Under the pieces are notes generated by a model. It was not told where the DNA came from, did no database searches, and was given only the letters and a program-made list of their open reading frames with translations. This document shows, piece by piece, positions 28,906 through 36,372 of a DNA stretch of 64,000 nt. The DNA comes from Bacteroides luti (lineage in GTDB: Bacteria; Bacteroidota; Bacteroidia; Bacteroidales; Bacteroidaceae), in contig NZ_FQTV01000016.1 in NCBI RefSeq assembly GCF_900128905.1, forward strand, positions 38,606 to 102,605, read 5' to 3'. Made by a program: the position numbers and the translations under genes. Positions within the stretch are counted from its first letter, which is position 1; each line of letters begins with the position of its first letter.

Positions 28906-28954
28906 TAGATTTACTTAGCTATTACCGAAATTTAATCTCAAAAAATATTTTTTA

Positions 28955-29080
28955 AAACCATCCCTCACTCCGTCACCTTTTCCATTCATCCCACTGTAAA
29001 TCAATATTATAAATTAGTGAGGGTAGCATTTTGAACCATCACCAAACCATCACAAAATGGTACTACCCTCACCCTTTCGA
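28955..29080. repeat. Structured intergenic repeat with bulged hairpin
   Basis: gtgagggtagcattttg (29017-29033) pairs with a right arm at 29053-29072 (caaaatg and ctaccctcac separated by a 3-base bulge, gta), giving 17 bp. The 19-base loop holds two direct copies of accatcac, 11 bp apart (29035 and 29046). A further ccatccctcac lies at 28959. It is much richer in C on one strand than its AT-rich surroundings. No reading frame or RNA family was recognised. Confidence 0.6.
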
Positions 29081-29188
29081 GGACCATTTGCGGTTTTTTA
29101 ATGAGATTTTTTGCTGTAGCTGCATGTCTTGCTACAAAGCAGAAAATAAAGTATTAAGTTAATGAACGATAAATTTTCATCCAATTAC

Positions 29189-29209
29189 ATTGTGCACAAT
29201 TTAATTTTG
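29189..29209 (+). promoter_or_regulatory. Palindrome and -7 box before the glutathione peroxidase gene
   Basis: The perfect 12-bp palindrome attgtgcacaat (29189-29200) is followed at once by TAATTTTG (29202-29209), a consensus -7 box. The palindrome fills the promoter spacer, a good place for a repressor. The OhrR-type regulator downstream is the obvious candidate. The leader would be about 65 bases. Confidence 0.45.
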
Positions 29210-29281
29210 TATATATTCGCATTATAAAAATAAAAAGAACGATTATAAAGTCAGTAATAACAAACTAAAAAATAGAAGAAT

Positions 29282-29830
29282 ATGAGCACAGTTTATAATT
29301 TCACAGTAAAAGACAGAAAAGGAAACGACGTATCTTTGAACGAATATGCAGGTAAAGTTTTGTTAGTAGTAAACACAGCAACAGCATGCGGTTTTACCCC
29401 TCAGTACACAGAATTGGAGAAAATCTATGAAGAGTATAAGGATCAGGAATTTGTTGTTCTTGATTTCCCTTGCAATCAGTTTGCCAATCAGGCAGCAGGT
29501 ACTGATGAAGAAATTCATGAGTTCTGCACTTTGAACTACGATGTGCAATTTCCACAATTTAAGAAACTAGAGGTAAACGGAGATAACGCTAGTGACTTGT
29601 TCAAGTTCTTAAAGAGCGAAAAAAGCTTTGCCGGATTTGACATGAATCACCCGATAGCAAAAATCCTTGATGATATGCTTTCAAAGGAAAACCCCAATTA
29701 TAAGGAGAATGCAGAAATTAAATGGAACTTCACAAAATTCCTTATCAACCGCAATGGTGAAGTGGTGAAACGTTTCGAACCAACTGAAGATATGGCTAAG
29801 GTTGAAGCAGAAATTAAGAGCCTGCTGTAA
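29282..29830 (+). CDS. Glutathione peroxidase-family thiol peroxidase
   Basis: A 182-residue peroxidase that reduces hydrogen peroxide or organic hydroperoxides, usually with thioredoxin in bacteria. The peroxidatic residue is cysteine, not selenocysteine, at position 36 (TATACGFTPQ). The Gln lies in FPCNQFANQ and the Trp-Asn pair in IKWNFTKFLI, which completes the catalytic set. There is no signal peptide, so it acts in the cytoplasm. It lies 113 bp before a gene for an OhrR-type peroxide sensor, which suggests a peroxide-defence unit. Confidence 0.93.
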   Translation: MSTVYNFTVKDRKGNDVSLNEYAGKVLLVVNTATACGFTPQYTELEKIYEEYKDQEFVVLDFPCNQFANQAAGTDEEIHEFCTLNYDVQFPQFKKLEVNGDNASDLFKFLKSEKSFAGFDMNHPIAKILDDMLSKENPNYKENAEIKWNFTKFLINRNGEVVKRFEPTEDMAKVEAEIKSLL

Positions 29831-29840
29831 TCTAAAAAAA

Positions 29841-29882
29841 ATGAAATAGTTCGCCGTCTTTGCAAGCAGCGAACTATTTCAT
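29841..29882 (-). terminator. Hairpin between peroxidase and OhrR genes
   Basis: A perfect 14-bp stem (atgaaatagttcgc / gcgaactatttcat) has a 14-base loop. Seven A residues precede it on the plus strand, so the U-tract would form on a minus-strand transcript, although both flanking genes are on the plus strand. It may still attenuate readthrough on the plus strand. Confidence 0.45.
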
Positions 29883-29916
29883 ATAGCAAATTAATCGCAC
29901 ACAATTATATTTTCTG

Positions 29917-29924
29917 TAATTTTG
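29917..29924 (+). promoter_or_regulatory. -7 promoter box for ohrR
   Basis: TAATTTTG matches TAnnTTTG, 19 bp before the start codon. The upstream sequence gcacacaatta partly resembles the palindrome before the peroxidase gene. Confidence 0.4.
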
Positions 29925-29943
29925 CGGCAAATATAATGAGATT

Positions 29944-30384
29944 ATGAAAGAGAATTACCCCGAGTTAAAACTAGAGAACCAGATTTGCTTTCGTGTATAT
30001 CGCCTAAACCGTGCTATTACGAATCATTACCGCCCGTTTCTAAACGAGCTGGATTTAACTTATCCGCAATATTTGGTTATGATGGCCCTGTGGGAAAAAG
30101 ACGGAATACCGGTAAATTCACTCAGTGAAACACTTAAACTGGATACAGGAACATTGTCTCCACTGCTGAAGCGTCTGGAAGCCACCGGTTATATTCATCG
30201 TAAGAGGAGCAAAGAAGACGAACGCACTGTTATTATTAAACTAACGAAAGCTGGCACAGAACTGCAGAAAAAGGCTATTGAGGTTCCTCATGAAATGGCT
30301 AATTGTCTGGATTTGTCAGAAGAAGAATATCTAAGTCTGCGCGAAACGCTGGATAAACTGATCCTGAAAGCAGAACAACGATAA
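29944..30384 (+). CDS. ohrR: OhrR-type organic peroxide-sensing MarR regulator
   Basis: A 146-residue winged-helix repressor of the MarR family. The start LKLENQICF matches Bacillus OhrR, and the sensing cysteine is at position 15, as there. Tyr29 and Tyr40, which hydrogen-bond the cysteine thiolate in OhrR, are also present (NHYRPFLNELDLTYPQY). The recognition region is LDTGTLSPLLKRLEATG and the wing KRSKEDERTV. Oxidation of Cys15 should release the protein from DNA. No ohr gene is next to it; the upstream gene is a thiol peroxidase, which it probably represses. Confidence 0.87.
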   Translation: MKENYPELKLENQICFRVYRLNRAITNHYRPFLNELDLTYPQYLVMMALWEKDGIPVNSLSETLKLDTGTLSPLLKRLEATGYIHRKRSKEDERTVIIKLTKAGTELQKKAIEVPHEMANCLDLSEEEYLSLRETLDKLILKAEQR

Positions 30385-30435
30385 CGGGACTTTGATAAAA
30401 AATTGATAAGTTATTTGAGGAATTTAAAGGAAAGT

Positions 30436-30531
30436 TAAGTAAGCCTGCAGCCGTGAACCCATCGGCCCGCGACCGTAAACCGATAAGCCCTCGAATGCAG
30501 TCCCATAACCCCGCGGCCGCGGGGTTACTTA
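30436..30531 (-). repeat. GC-rich array of four 22-bp units (copy A)
   Basis: Read on the minus strand, four contiguous 22-bp units occupy 30441-30528. The first is gtaaccccgcggccgcgggg plus tt, almost wholly palindromic. The other three begin with ATGGG or ATCGG and end in GGGCTT, GGGCCG or AGGCTT, and the array then closes with ACTTA. An array with the same unit length, unit count and closing ACTTA lies at 57452-57544 in the opposite orientation. Its GC content is far above that of its surroundings. Confidence 0.8.
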
Positions 30532-30669
30532 TTTTCATGGAGCAAACAACTTACCAATCAGCAATACATTGTTTATATCCACCTTGTTTCCAGCAAATTA
30601 ACAGTAAATATATAATTTATTTCCGATTTAATAACGCAAGCTTTGAACAGGTTATATCAATTGATTATT

Positions 30670-30804
30670 TGTAGTGGAAATCAGGCAGTAGCAGATTGGT
30701 GGGAGATCTGGTGGAAGATAAATGAGTATAAATTGGATCTGCTACTAAATTATATATTTAGTTATCAACAACTTAGCACCTATTTAGTAGCAGGTGGCAG
30801 ATAA
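30670..30804. repeat. AT-rich repeat module with GTAGCAGAT words (copy A)
   Basis: This stretch holds several copies of the words gtagcagat and ggcagataa in both orientations. A perfect 12-bp inverted repeat, ctgctactaaat (30739-30750) and atttagtagcag (30782-30793), spans 31 bp. The 63 bp at 30742-30804 align without large gaps with 57702-57764. There is no protein signal. The rest of the gap, 30532-30669, shows nothing clear. Confidence 0.7.
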
Positions 30805-30869
30805 TTTTCGTTTTTTTTATTTTTCCTGGAGAGTAATTGGCTTCACCAGTTACACAATATAAATAATTT

Positions 30870-31748
30870 TTAATCTTCCTGTTCGTAATAATAGGAATAG
30901 TCAATGCCTTTCATAAAAGTTTCTCTGTCGGCAATCTTATTAGTAAGAGCCGATTGTAGCAGTTGTTTTATGTTTGTTGCATCCATTACGCTGCGTTTCA
31001 TGGCATCTAAATACTCTTTCTTGTTGATAAGACTCCAATCAACGCATATCTTTAAACTTCGTTTAAGCATTAAGTCGAGCCATATTCTTGTAGTACGACC
31101 ATTTCCCTCACGAAAAGGATGCGCTATATTCATTTCCACATATTTGTCAATGATGTTTTCCACACTATCTTCGGGCATAGACTCAATATTAGCCAGTGTT
31201 TGTGATAAATATTGAACCATTGCAAACTGGAATCCGCCTTTTGCTATATTCACAGTGCGTATTTGTCCGGCAAAGTCATATAGTCCGCCGAACAGATAAG
31301 CATGAATTTGTTGAAGACCTTTAACAGTACCTACTTCAATATTATCTATCATGCTGCTTTCAAATAGTGCGTATGCTTTCGATTTACTCCGCCCATCGAT
31401 TGTTTCATCACTATTGGTGAACCATTGTATGAAGCGCGTAGCCTTAACATTTGGGAAACAACTAGCTAATGCTATAACTCCATCCATATCTAACACATCG
31501 GTAAGCCTTCGTTTTCCATCCGGAGCCAACAATTTCAACTGGTTAGTGTCACTAACCACTTCATTTTGTTCTTTCCTTAACTTGGTCTTCAGAAATTTCC
31601 AATAGTTACGATTCTTTGAATAATCATCTTGAGCATTCAGTACACCAACTATATCGAGTACTGAAAACCACCATTTTGAATTTTCTTCGTCCCAAATGGC
31701 TCTCACTTCGCGATCATCGAAAAATCGAATTGATATCTTTTCTGCCAT
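30870..31748 (-). CDS. Fic-domain protein with BRO-N-like N-terminal domain
   Basis: A 292-residue fusion. Residues 1-110 resemble the BRO/antirepressor N-terminal domain found in phage and viral proteins (SKWWFSVLDIVGVL). Residues 130-270 are a Fic domain with the complete catalytic motif HPFREGNGR (210-218). Fic enzymes attach AMP or other nucleotide groups to Tyr, Ser or Thr of target proteins. The C-terminus has Ser285-xxx-Glu289 (SYYYE), placed like the inhibitory helix motif of class III Fic proteins, so the enzyme is probably self-restrained. The target is unknown. It starts 9 bp after the patatin gene. Confidence 0.85.
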   Translation of the reverse strand: MAEKISIRFFDDREVRAIWDEENSKWWFSVLDIVGVLNAQDDYSKNRNYWKFLKTKLRKEQNEVVSDTNQLKLLAPDGKRRLTDVLDMDGVIALASCFPNVKATRFIQWFTNSDETIDGRSKSKAYALFESSMIDNIEVGTVKGLQQIHAYLFGGLYDFAGQIRTVNIAKGGFQFAMVQYLSQTLANIESMPEDSVENIIDKYVEMNIAHPFREGNGRTTRIWLDLMLKRSLKICVDWSLINKKEYLDAMKRSVMDATNIKQLLQSALTNKIADRETFMKGIDYSYYYEQED

Positions 31749-31757
31749 CGTTTTAAA

Positions 31758-32621
31758 TTATATAGTTGGATGGATATTTTGTGCCACAGAATGCATTATT
31801 TTCCCAGCACAAGCATAACCTTCATTATACAAATCTGTGAGTTTCATCACATCTTTTTCAATTCTATCTACAACTATTGGCTTTTCCGGACGGATAACGG
31901 TAATCTGCCCTTCATCTTCCATTCGCTCTACCATTTCAAGTTGTTCATTATACACAGCACAACGACGGCTTAAGGCTTCACGGATATTTGGGTACTTGCG
32001 ATAAATAATAGAAGGTATTTTGTGATCTTTTGCTTCTTTTCTATAACCTCTGTTGCGGGTTAAAACCACTACATTATTCTGATATCCGTCTTCCACTGCA
32101 CGAAGTAAAGGTATAGAATCCACAATTCCACCATCCAGCATTGGAACACCATCTACATAAACTATGGGGCAGACAAACGGCAAACTGCTTGAGGCTTTGC
32201 AAATATCGAGTACGCGCTGTTTGTCTTTCTTTTCTTCAAAGTAATTGGCTTCTCCGGTTTCACAATTGGTTGTGACCATTACAAACCTATCGGGCGAAGA
32301 AAAATAGGCATCGTAATCATAAGGAAGGATTCTTTCAGGAAACTCACCGAAAAGAAGATCGTAGTCCATGATATTCCTCTTTTTTAGAAGATGCTTTAAG
32401 CCTATATAATGGTATTTATCGAGCAAATCAATGTTACTGTATTTGGCACGTCCACGCTGACGGGAAATATACGATAAGCCATTGCAGGCACCCGCTGAAA
32501 CTCCTATGGTATAAGGAAAACGGATATTGTGATCCATGAAATAATCCAAAACACCACAGGTAAAAACCCCGCGCATACCGCCACCTTCAAGAACTAATCC
32601 GGTATTGTTATCTATTGTCAT
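31758..32621 (-). CDS. Patatin-like phospholipase
   Basis: A 287-residue lipid acyl hydrolase of the patatin family, of the bacterial YjjU/RssA kind. It has the glycine-rich oxyanion loop LEGGGMRGVF (11-20), the nucleophile Ser42 in GVSAG and the partner Asp163 in LDGG, which together form the catalytic dyad. There is no signal peptide or membrane helix. It probably cleaves acyl groups from phospholipids or similar lipids. It lies between the antiporter and Fic genes on the same strand with gaps of 52 and 9 bp. Confidence 0.9.
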   Translation of the reverse strand: MTIDNNTGLVLEGGGMRGVFTCGVLDYFMDHNIRFPYTIGVSAGACNGLSYISRQRGRAKYSNIDLLDKYHYIGLKHLLKKRNIMDYDLLFGEFPERILPYDYDAYFSSPDRFVMVTTNCETGEANYFEEKKDKQRVLDICKASSSLPFVCPIVYVDGVPMLDGGIVDSIPLLRAVEDGYQNNVVVLTRNRGYRKEAKDHKIPSIIYRKYPNIREALSRRCAVYNEQLEMVERMEDEGQITVIRPEKPIVVDRIEKDVMKLTDLYNEGYACAGKIMHSVAQNIHPTI

Positions 32622-32673
32622 TTCTAATATACTCTTTTATATAAAGTAAAGACAGAAAGAAAAATTAATCAAT

Positions 32674-34863
32674 TTATTTCGTATTGCTTTTGGGACTCAT
32701 AACCAATAACGATGGCAAAGCCTCATATTCTTCCTTATTCTCGGCTATTTTTTCACAAACAGTATGACTCAGAATTAATAATCCATCCACACTTCTATAG
32801 CTAATCTCAGACAAATCATGAATAGGATGCAAAACAACCTGTTCAGGATAGTTTTCTAAAAGATCGTTCACCTTTTTTGTAAACTTATCATCGCCAACAA
32901 ACAGATATAATTGAATATCTTTTATTCCATTCATCAGCAACGATTCAAGATAAAACAACATGAAAGAATCAATTGCTCCGCCAAGAACTATTGCAATATC
33001 ACCATGCTGATAACCTCGATTAACAAAAACCGCAACATCACAATTCACCTGCCCAATAATATCGTCTACTTTATTCCTGAATAAGCCAAGAAGAGGAAGT
33101 ACCTGAGTTCCGCCTTCCAACATGTAATTACTACCGGCACCCAGTAATAATAAGTCAGGATTCTCCGTTTGAACCAGATGTGTTATATCCTGTATCAGCT
33201 TATCTGTAACTTTATAGCGGCAATCAACCTTTATTGAAGCTCTTTGCGCTTCTGTATTTAATAAATCAAAGCTTTCTTCCTCATACTGTTTTGCCTGTAT
33301 TGGATTCACATCTGTGCCCAATGTATAATGTGCAGCAATCAGTTCTTTTTGTTTCAATCTAGGTCCAAAAAGTAACTCATACACAGAAAGCAAATCCCTA
33401 CCCGACTCTATTCGACCAAAACAAAGAATAAGCTTCTTTGTCAGACTTATTGGTGGTTTTGTTATTTCAAATATTTTTTCCACTAAAGTAAGAAGGGGCG
33501 TAGTCATAAATGTAGTGACTAAAGCCATGATAATGAGGATTACAAAGATAGAAGGAGGAAGTATCCCCATTTCATACCCAATGTTCAGCGCAACCAATTG
33601 CATCAATCCGCGGGTATTCATCAAGGTACCTACTATCAAGCTATTTTTCCATGATTCTCCAACCAATCGGGCAGCAATTGTACAACCGCCAAGCTTTCCT
33701 GCAATGGCAACAGCTACCAGCAATCCCAGAACGCCAAATAAACTTGGGCTGTTAATTAGTCCTATTTGAGTATGCAACCCAGTGAAAGCAAAGAAAAGAG
33801 GAAGAAAGAATACCAGAGAAACATCCTCCACTTTCTCCATCAAGACCTTACGAAAGCCAAAATTTGACGGCATCACTACTCCGGCAATAAAAGCTCCAAA
33901 CAAAGCATGAATACCGAGAACCTCCGTTAATGTGGATGAAACTATTAATATAATAAAGATAAACCCTACAAAGGTTTTATTAATCACCTCTTTATTTGCA
34001 TATACATTCCCAACTTTTCTCAGGAATGGGCGAATCACTAAAAACATTACAGCTATGTATACAAAGGTAAGAGCCACAGCATACAGTGCACTTCCCAATG
34101 TTCCGGCTTTTGAAATAGCAATAACAACTGCCAGTAAGCACCATGCGGTAACATCATCATTTGCAGCCGAAGCAATAGATAGAATACCAATTGGCGTTTT
34201 CGTAAGATTCTTTTCCTGAATAATACGAGCAAGTACTGGAAAAGCTGTTATACTCATGGAAATACCGATAAAAAGAGCAAAAGGCAAAAAAGCTGTTTGT
34301 TGTGCGGCATACTCTTCATAAATCCAGTATGAGGAAATCACACCAAGAAAAAAAGGAACCAATATTCCGGCATGACTTATAACGAGCGTTTCGTTTATCT
34401 TATTTTTGAGCGTACTAAAATCCAGTTCCATGCCTATTACGAACATAAACAGAATAAGTCCAATCTGACTTACAATCTGAAGATTTCCGAGTGAATCAGG
34501 CCGGAAAAGAAATCCAAAAAAATCTGGAAATAAATAGCCGAACAAGGATGGACCAAGTACAATACCTGCAACTATTTCACCTATAACACCTGGCTGACCA
34601 ATATATTTAAACAGATAAGAAAAAAGACGAACAGTAAACAATATCACAATTATCTGCAACAATAAAATTGTAAACGGACTATTTACTTTTTCGATCAATA
34701 TATTTTTAAACATCTGAAAACTATCTGATGAGCCTCCTTGTGGAATATGCACCACGGAAAAATGATCAAAACGACCTCCTTCCTCCAACGCCACATAAAT
34801 CAGACCAGAGAATAGAACCAGCATTATAAAATATATCAGATAGTCTTTCTTTACTTTACTCAT
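32674..34863 (-). CDS. CPA2/Kef-type cation:proton antiporter with USP-like C-terminus
   Basis: A 729-residue membrane protein. After a single N-terminal helix and a short periplasmic stretch, there is a 12-13 helix Na+/H+ exchanger domain (about 55-460) with GEIVAGIVLGPSLFG and SAANDDVTAWCLLA, where the paired Asp residues bind the cation. The C-terminal 270 residues are soluble and resemble a universal-stress-protein domain, probably regulatory. It exchanges K+ or Na+ for protons. The longest frame begins at 34896, but a -7 box at 34894-34901 lies over that codon, so MSKVKKDYL at 34863 is the likely start. Confidence 0.88.
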   Translation of the reverse strand: MSKVKKDYLIYFIMLVLFSGLIYVALEEGGRFDHFSVVHIPQGGSSDSFQMFKNILIEKVNSPFTILLLQIIVILFTVRLFSYLFKYIGQPGVIGEIVAGIVLGPSLFGYLFPDFFGFLFRPDSLGNLQIVSQIGLILFMFVIGMELDFSTLKNKINETLVISHAGILVPFFLGVISSYWIYEEYAAQQTAFLPFALFIGISMSITAFPVLARIIQEKNLTKTPIGILSIASAANDDVTAWCLLAVVIAISKAGTLGSALYAVALTFVYIAVMFLVIRPFLRKVGNVYANKEVINKTFVGFIFIILIVSSTLTEVLGIHALFGAFIAGVVMPSNFGFRKVLMEKVEDVSLVFFLPLFFAFTGLHTQIGLINSPSLFGVLGLLVAVAIAGKLGGCTIAARLVGESWKNSLIVGTLMNTRGLMQLVALNIGYEMGILPPSIFVILIIMALVTTFMTTPLLTLVEKIFEITKPPISLTKKLILCFGRIESGRDLLSVYELLFGPRLKQKELIAAHYTLGTDVNPIQAKQYEEESFDLLNTEAQRASIKVDCRYKVTDKLIQDITHLVQTENPDLLLLGAGSNYMLEGGTQVLPLLGLFRNKVDDIIGQVNCDVAVFVNRGYQHGDIAIVLGGAIDSFMLFYLESLLMNGIKDIQLYLFVGDDKFTKKVNDLLENYPEQVVLHPIHDLSEISYRSVDGLLILSHTVCEKIAENKEEYEALPSLLVMSPKSNTK

Positions 34864-34893
34864 AAGTGTCTTTAATTTATCTGAAATTATTAA

Positions 34894-34901
34894 CAAATAT
34901 A
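34894..34901 (-). promoter_or_regulatory. -7 promoter box for the antiporter gene
   Basis: TATATTTG on the minus strand, matching TAnnTTTG, 31 bp before the ATG at 34863. It overlaps the longer alternative start and so decides against it. Confidence 0.5.
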
Positions 34902-34924
34902 ATATTTTTTAATTCTCCATTACT

Positions 34925-34932
34925 TATCTTTG
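34925..34932 (+). promoter_or_regulatory. -7 promoter box for the C1 aminopeptidase gene
   Basis: TATCTTTG matches TAnnTTTG, 31 bp before the start codon, back to back with the divergent antiporter promoter. No -33 TTTG. Confidence 0.45.
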
Positions 34933-34963
34933 CCTAAAATATAAATAAATATAAGTAGATTTT

Positions 34964-36154
34964 ATGAAAAAGATTATTAGTATTGTTCTTTTTTCCGCCC
35001 TCTGCTTTAGTATTTCGGCGAAAGAAAAAGCGAAAAAAGAGGAAGGATTTGTTTTCACTACAGTAAAAGAAAACCCTATAACATCTATCAAGAACCAGAA
35101 CCGTTCAAGTACATGTTGGAGCTTCTCAGGTGCAGCATTCCTTGAATCGGAATTACTTCGCAAAGGCAAAGGTACTTATGACCTTTCTGAAATGTATATT
35201 GTACACCATACAATGGAAGACCGTGCCGAAAAATATGTTCGTCTTCACAGTGAGGGTTCATTCGGACCTGGAGGTAGTTTTTATGATGTAATGTACTGTC
35301 TGAAGAACTATGGGCTGGAACCACAGGAAGCCATGACCGGATTGCATTATGGCGATTCTCTTCCTGTTCACAACGAGTTGGATGCTGTAATGAAAGGATA
35401 TCTTGATGCTATAGCAAAAAGTACCTTAAAGAAACTTACTCCGGTATGGAAAAGAGGTTTTGATGCTGTGGTTAGCAACTACCTTGGCGCACGTCCTGAA
35501 TATTTCAATTATAACGGAAAGAAATACGATGCAAAAGCATTTGCCAGAGAACTGGAATTGAATGCTGACGACTATGTTTCAATTACTTCATATACTCATC
35601 ACAAATTCTATACTCAGTTTGCTATTGAGATTCAGGATAACTGGCGTAATGGTGAATCATATAACTTGCCTTTAGATGAATTTATGGCTGTTATTGATAA
35701 TGCTGTAAACAACGGATACACTGTAGCATGGGGAAGCGACGTTAGTGAAACAGGATTTACCCGCAACGGTATTGCTGTAGTTCCTGAAGAAATTAAGACT
35801 GCAGATTTAAGTGGATCGGACATGGCTCGCTGGACTGGCTTAACTAAAGAAGAAAAGAACAAGGAACTGACTGCTAAACCAAGACCTGAGAAAGAGATTA
35901 CTCAAAAAATGCGTCAGGAAGCTTTCGATAATTGGGAAACAACAGACGATCACGGCATGCTTATCTACGGTATTGCAAAAGATCAGAACGGTAAAGATTA
36001 CTATATGGTAAAGAACTCATGGGGAACTGACAACAAGTACAAAGGTACCTGGTATGCTTCTAAAGCATTTGTTAAGTATAAAACCATAAATATCCTTGTT
36101 CACAAAAATGCTCTTCCTAAAGAGATTGCTGACAAGCTTGGAATTAAGTTGTAA
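34964..36154 (+). CDS. pepC: C1-family cysteine peptidase (aminopeptidase C / bleomycin hydrolase type)
   Basis: A 396-residue papain-fold peptidase. An N-terminal signal-like segment (about 1-19, ending SISA) suggests export, unlike the cytoplasmic PepC of lactic bacteria. The catalytic triad is Cys51 (SSTCWSFSG), His330 (DDHGMLIYG) and Asn351 (MVKNSWG). The long insert between Cys and His is typical of the PepC/bleomycin hydrolase group, which trims amino acids from peptide N-termini. It is monocistronic, with its own promoter and terminator. Confidence 0.9.
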   Translation: MKKIISIVLFSALCFSISAKEKAKKEEGFVFTTVKENPITSIKNQNRSSTCWSFSGAAFLESELLRKGKGTYDLSEMYIVHHTMEDRAEKYVRLHSEGSFGPGGSFYDVMYCLKNYGLEPQEAMTGLHYGDSLPVHNELDAVMKGYLDAIAKSTLKKLTPVWKRGFDAVVSNYLGARPEYFNYNGKKYDAKAFARELELNADDYVSITSYTHHKFYTQFAIEIQDNWRNGESYNLPLDEFMAVIDNAVNNGYTVAWGSDVSETGFTRNGIAVVPEEIKTADLSGSDMARWTGLTKEEKNKELTAKPRPEKEITQKMRQEAFDNWETTDDHGMLIYGIAKDQNGKDYYMVKNSWGTDNKYKGTWYASKAFVKYKTINILVHKNALPKEIADKLGIKL

Positions 36155-36193
36155 TATTCGCGATTGAAGATATATTCTTCTATTAAGAAATAA

Positions 36194-36235
36194 AAAAAGG
36201 TTCGGGTAGTTTTCTATACTATCCGAACCTTTTTG
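36194..36235. terminator. Terminator after the C1 aminopeptidase gene
   Basis: A 17-bp stem with one mismatch (aaaaaggttcgggtagt / actatccgaaccttttt) flanked by A and T runs, 39 bp after the stop codon. The 137 bp beyond it, up to the histidine kinase gene, show no clear feature. Confidence 0.88.
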
Positions 36236-36372
36236 TTTCAGAATCTACCTAGCAGCAACCTGGTATATCTTACGGGAATCTTCCCTTGTGAGGTTTCTTA
36301 AAGAGGCCTATAAACAGCTAATCCGGCAGCATATGTTACATTATAAAACGTCTTATGCCATTCATCCTTGCT

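Noticed and set aside
30436..30531. Possible CRISPR array
   Set aside because: Units are contiguous with no spacers, the interiors vary, and no cas gene is near.
30453..30674. A 73-codon reading frame across the GC-rich array
   Set aside because: It arises from the repeat units and continues into unrelated AT-rich sequence; no family or promoter fits.
36240..36372. A possible broken gene on the minus strand after the histidine kinase (segment reading KTFYNVTYAAGLAVYRPL)
   Set aside because: The frame is short and closed by a stop, and I could not match it to any family.
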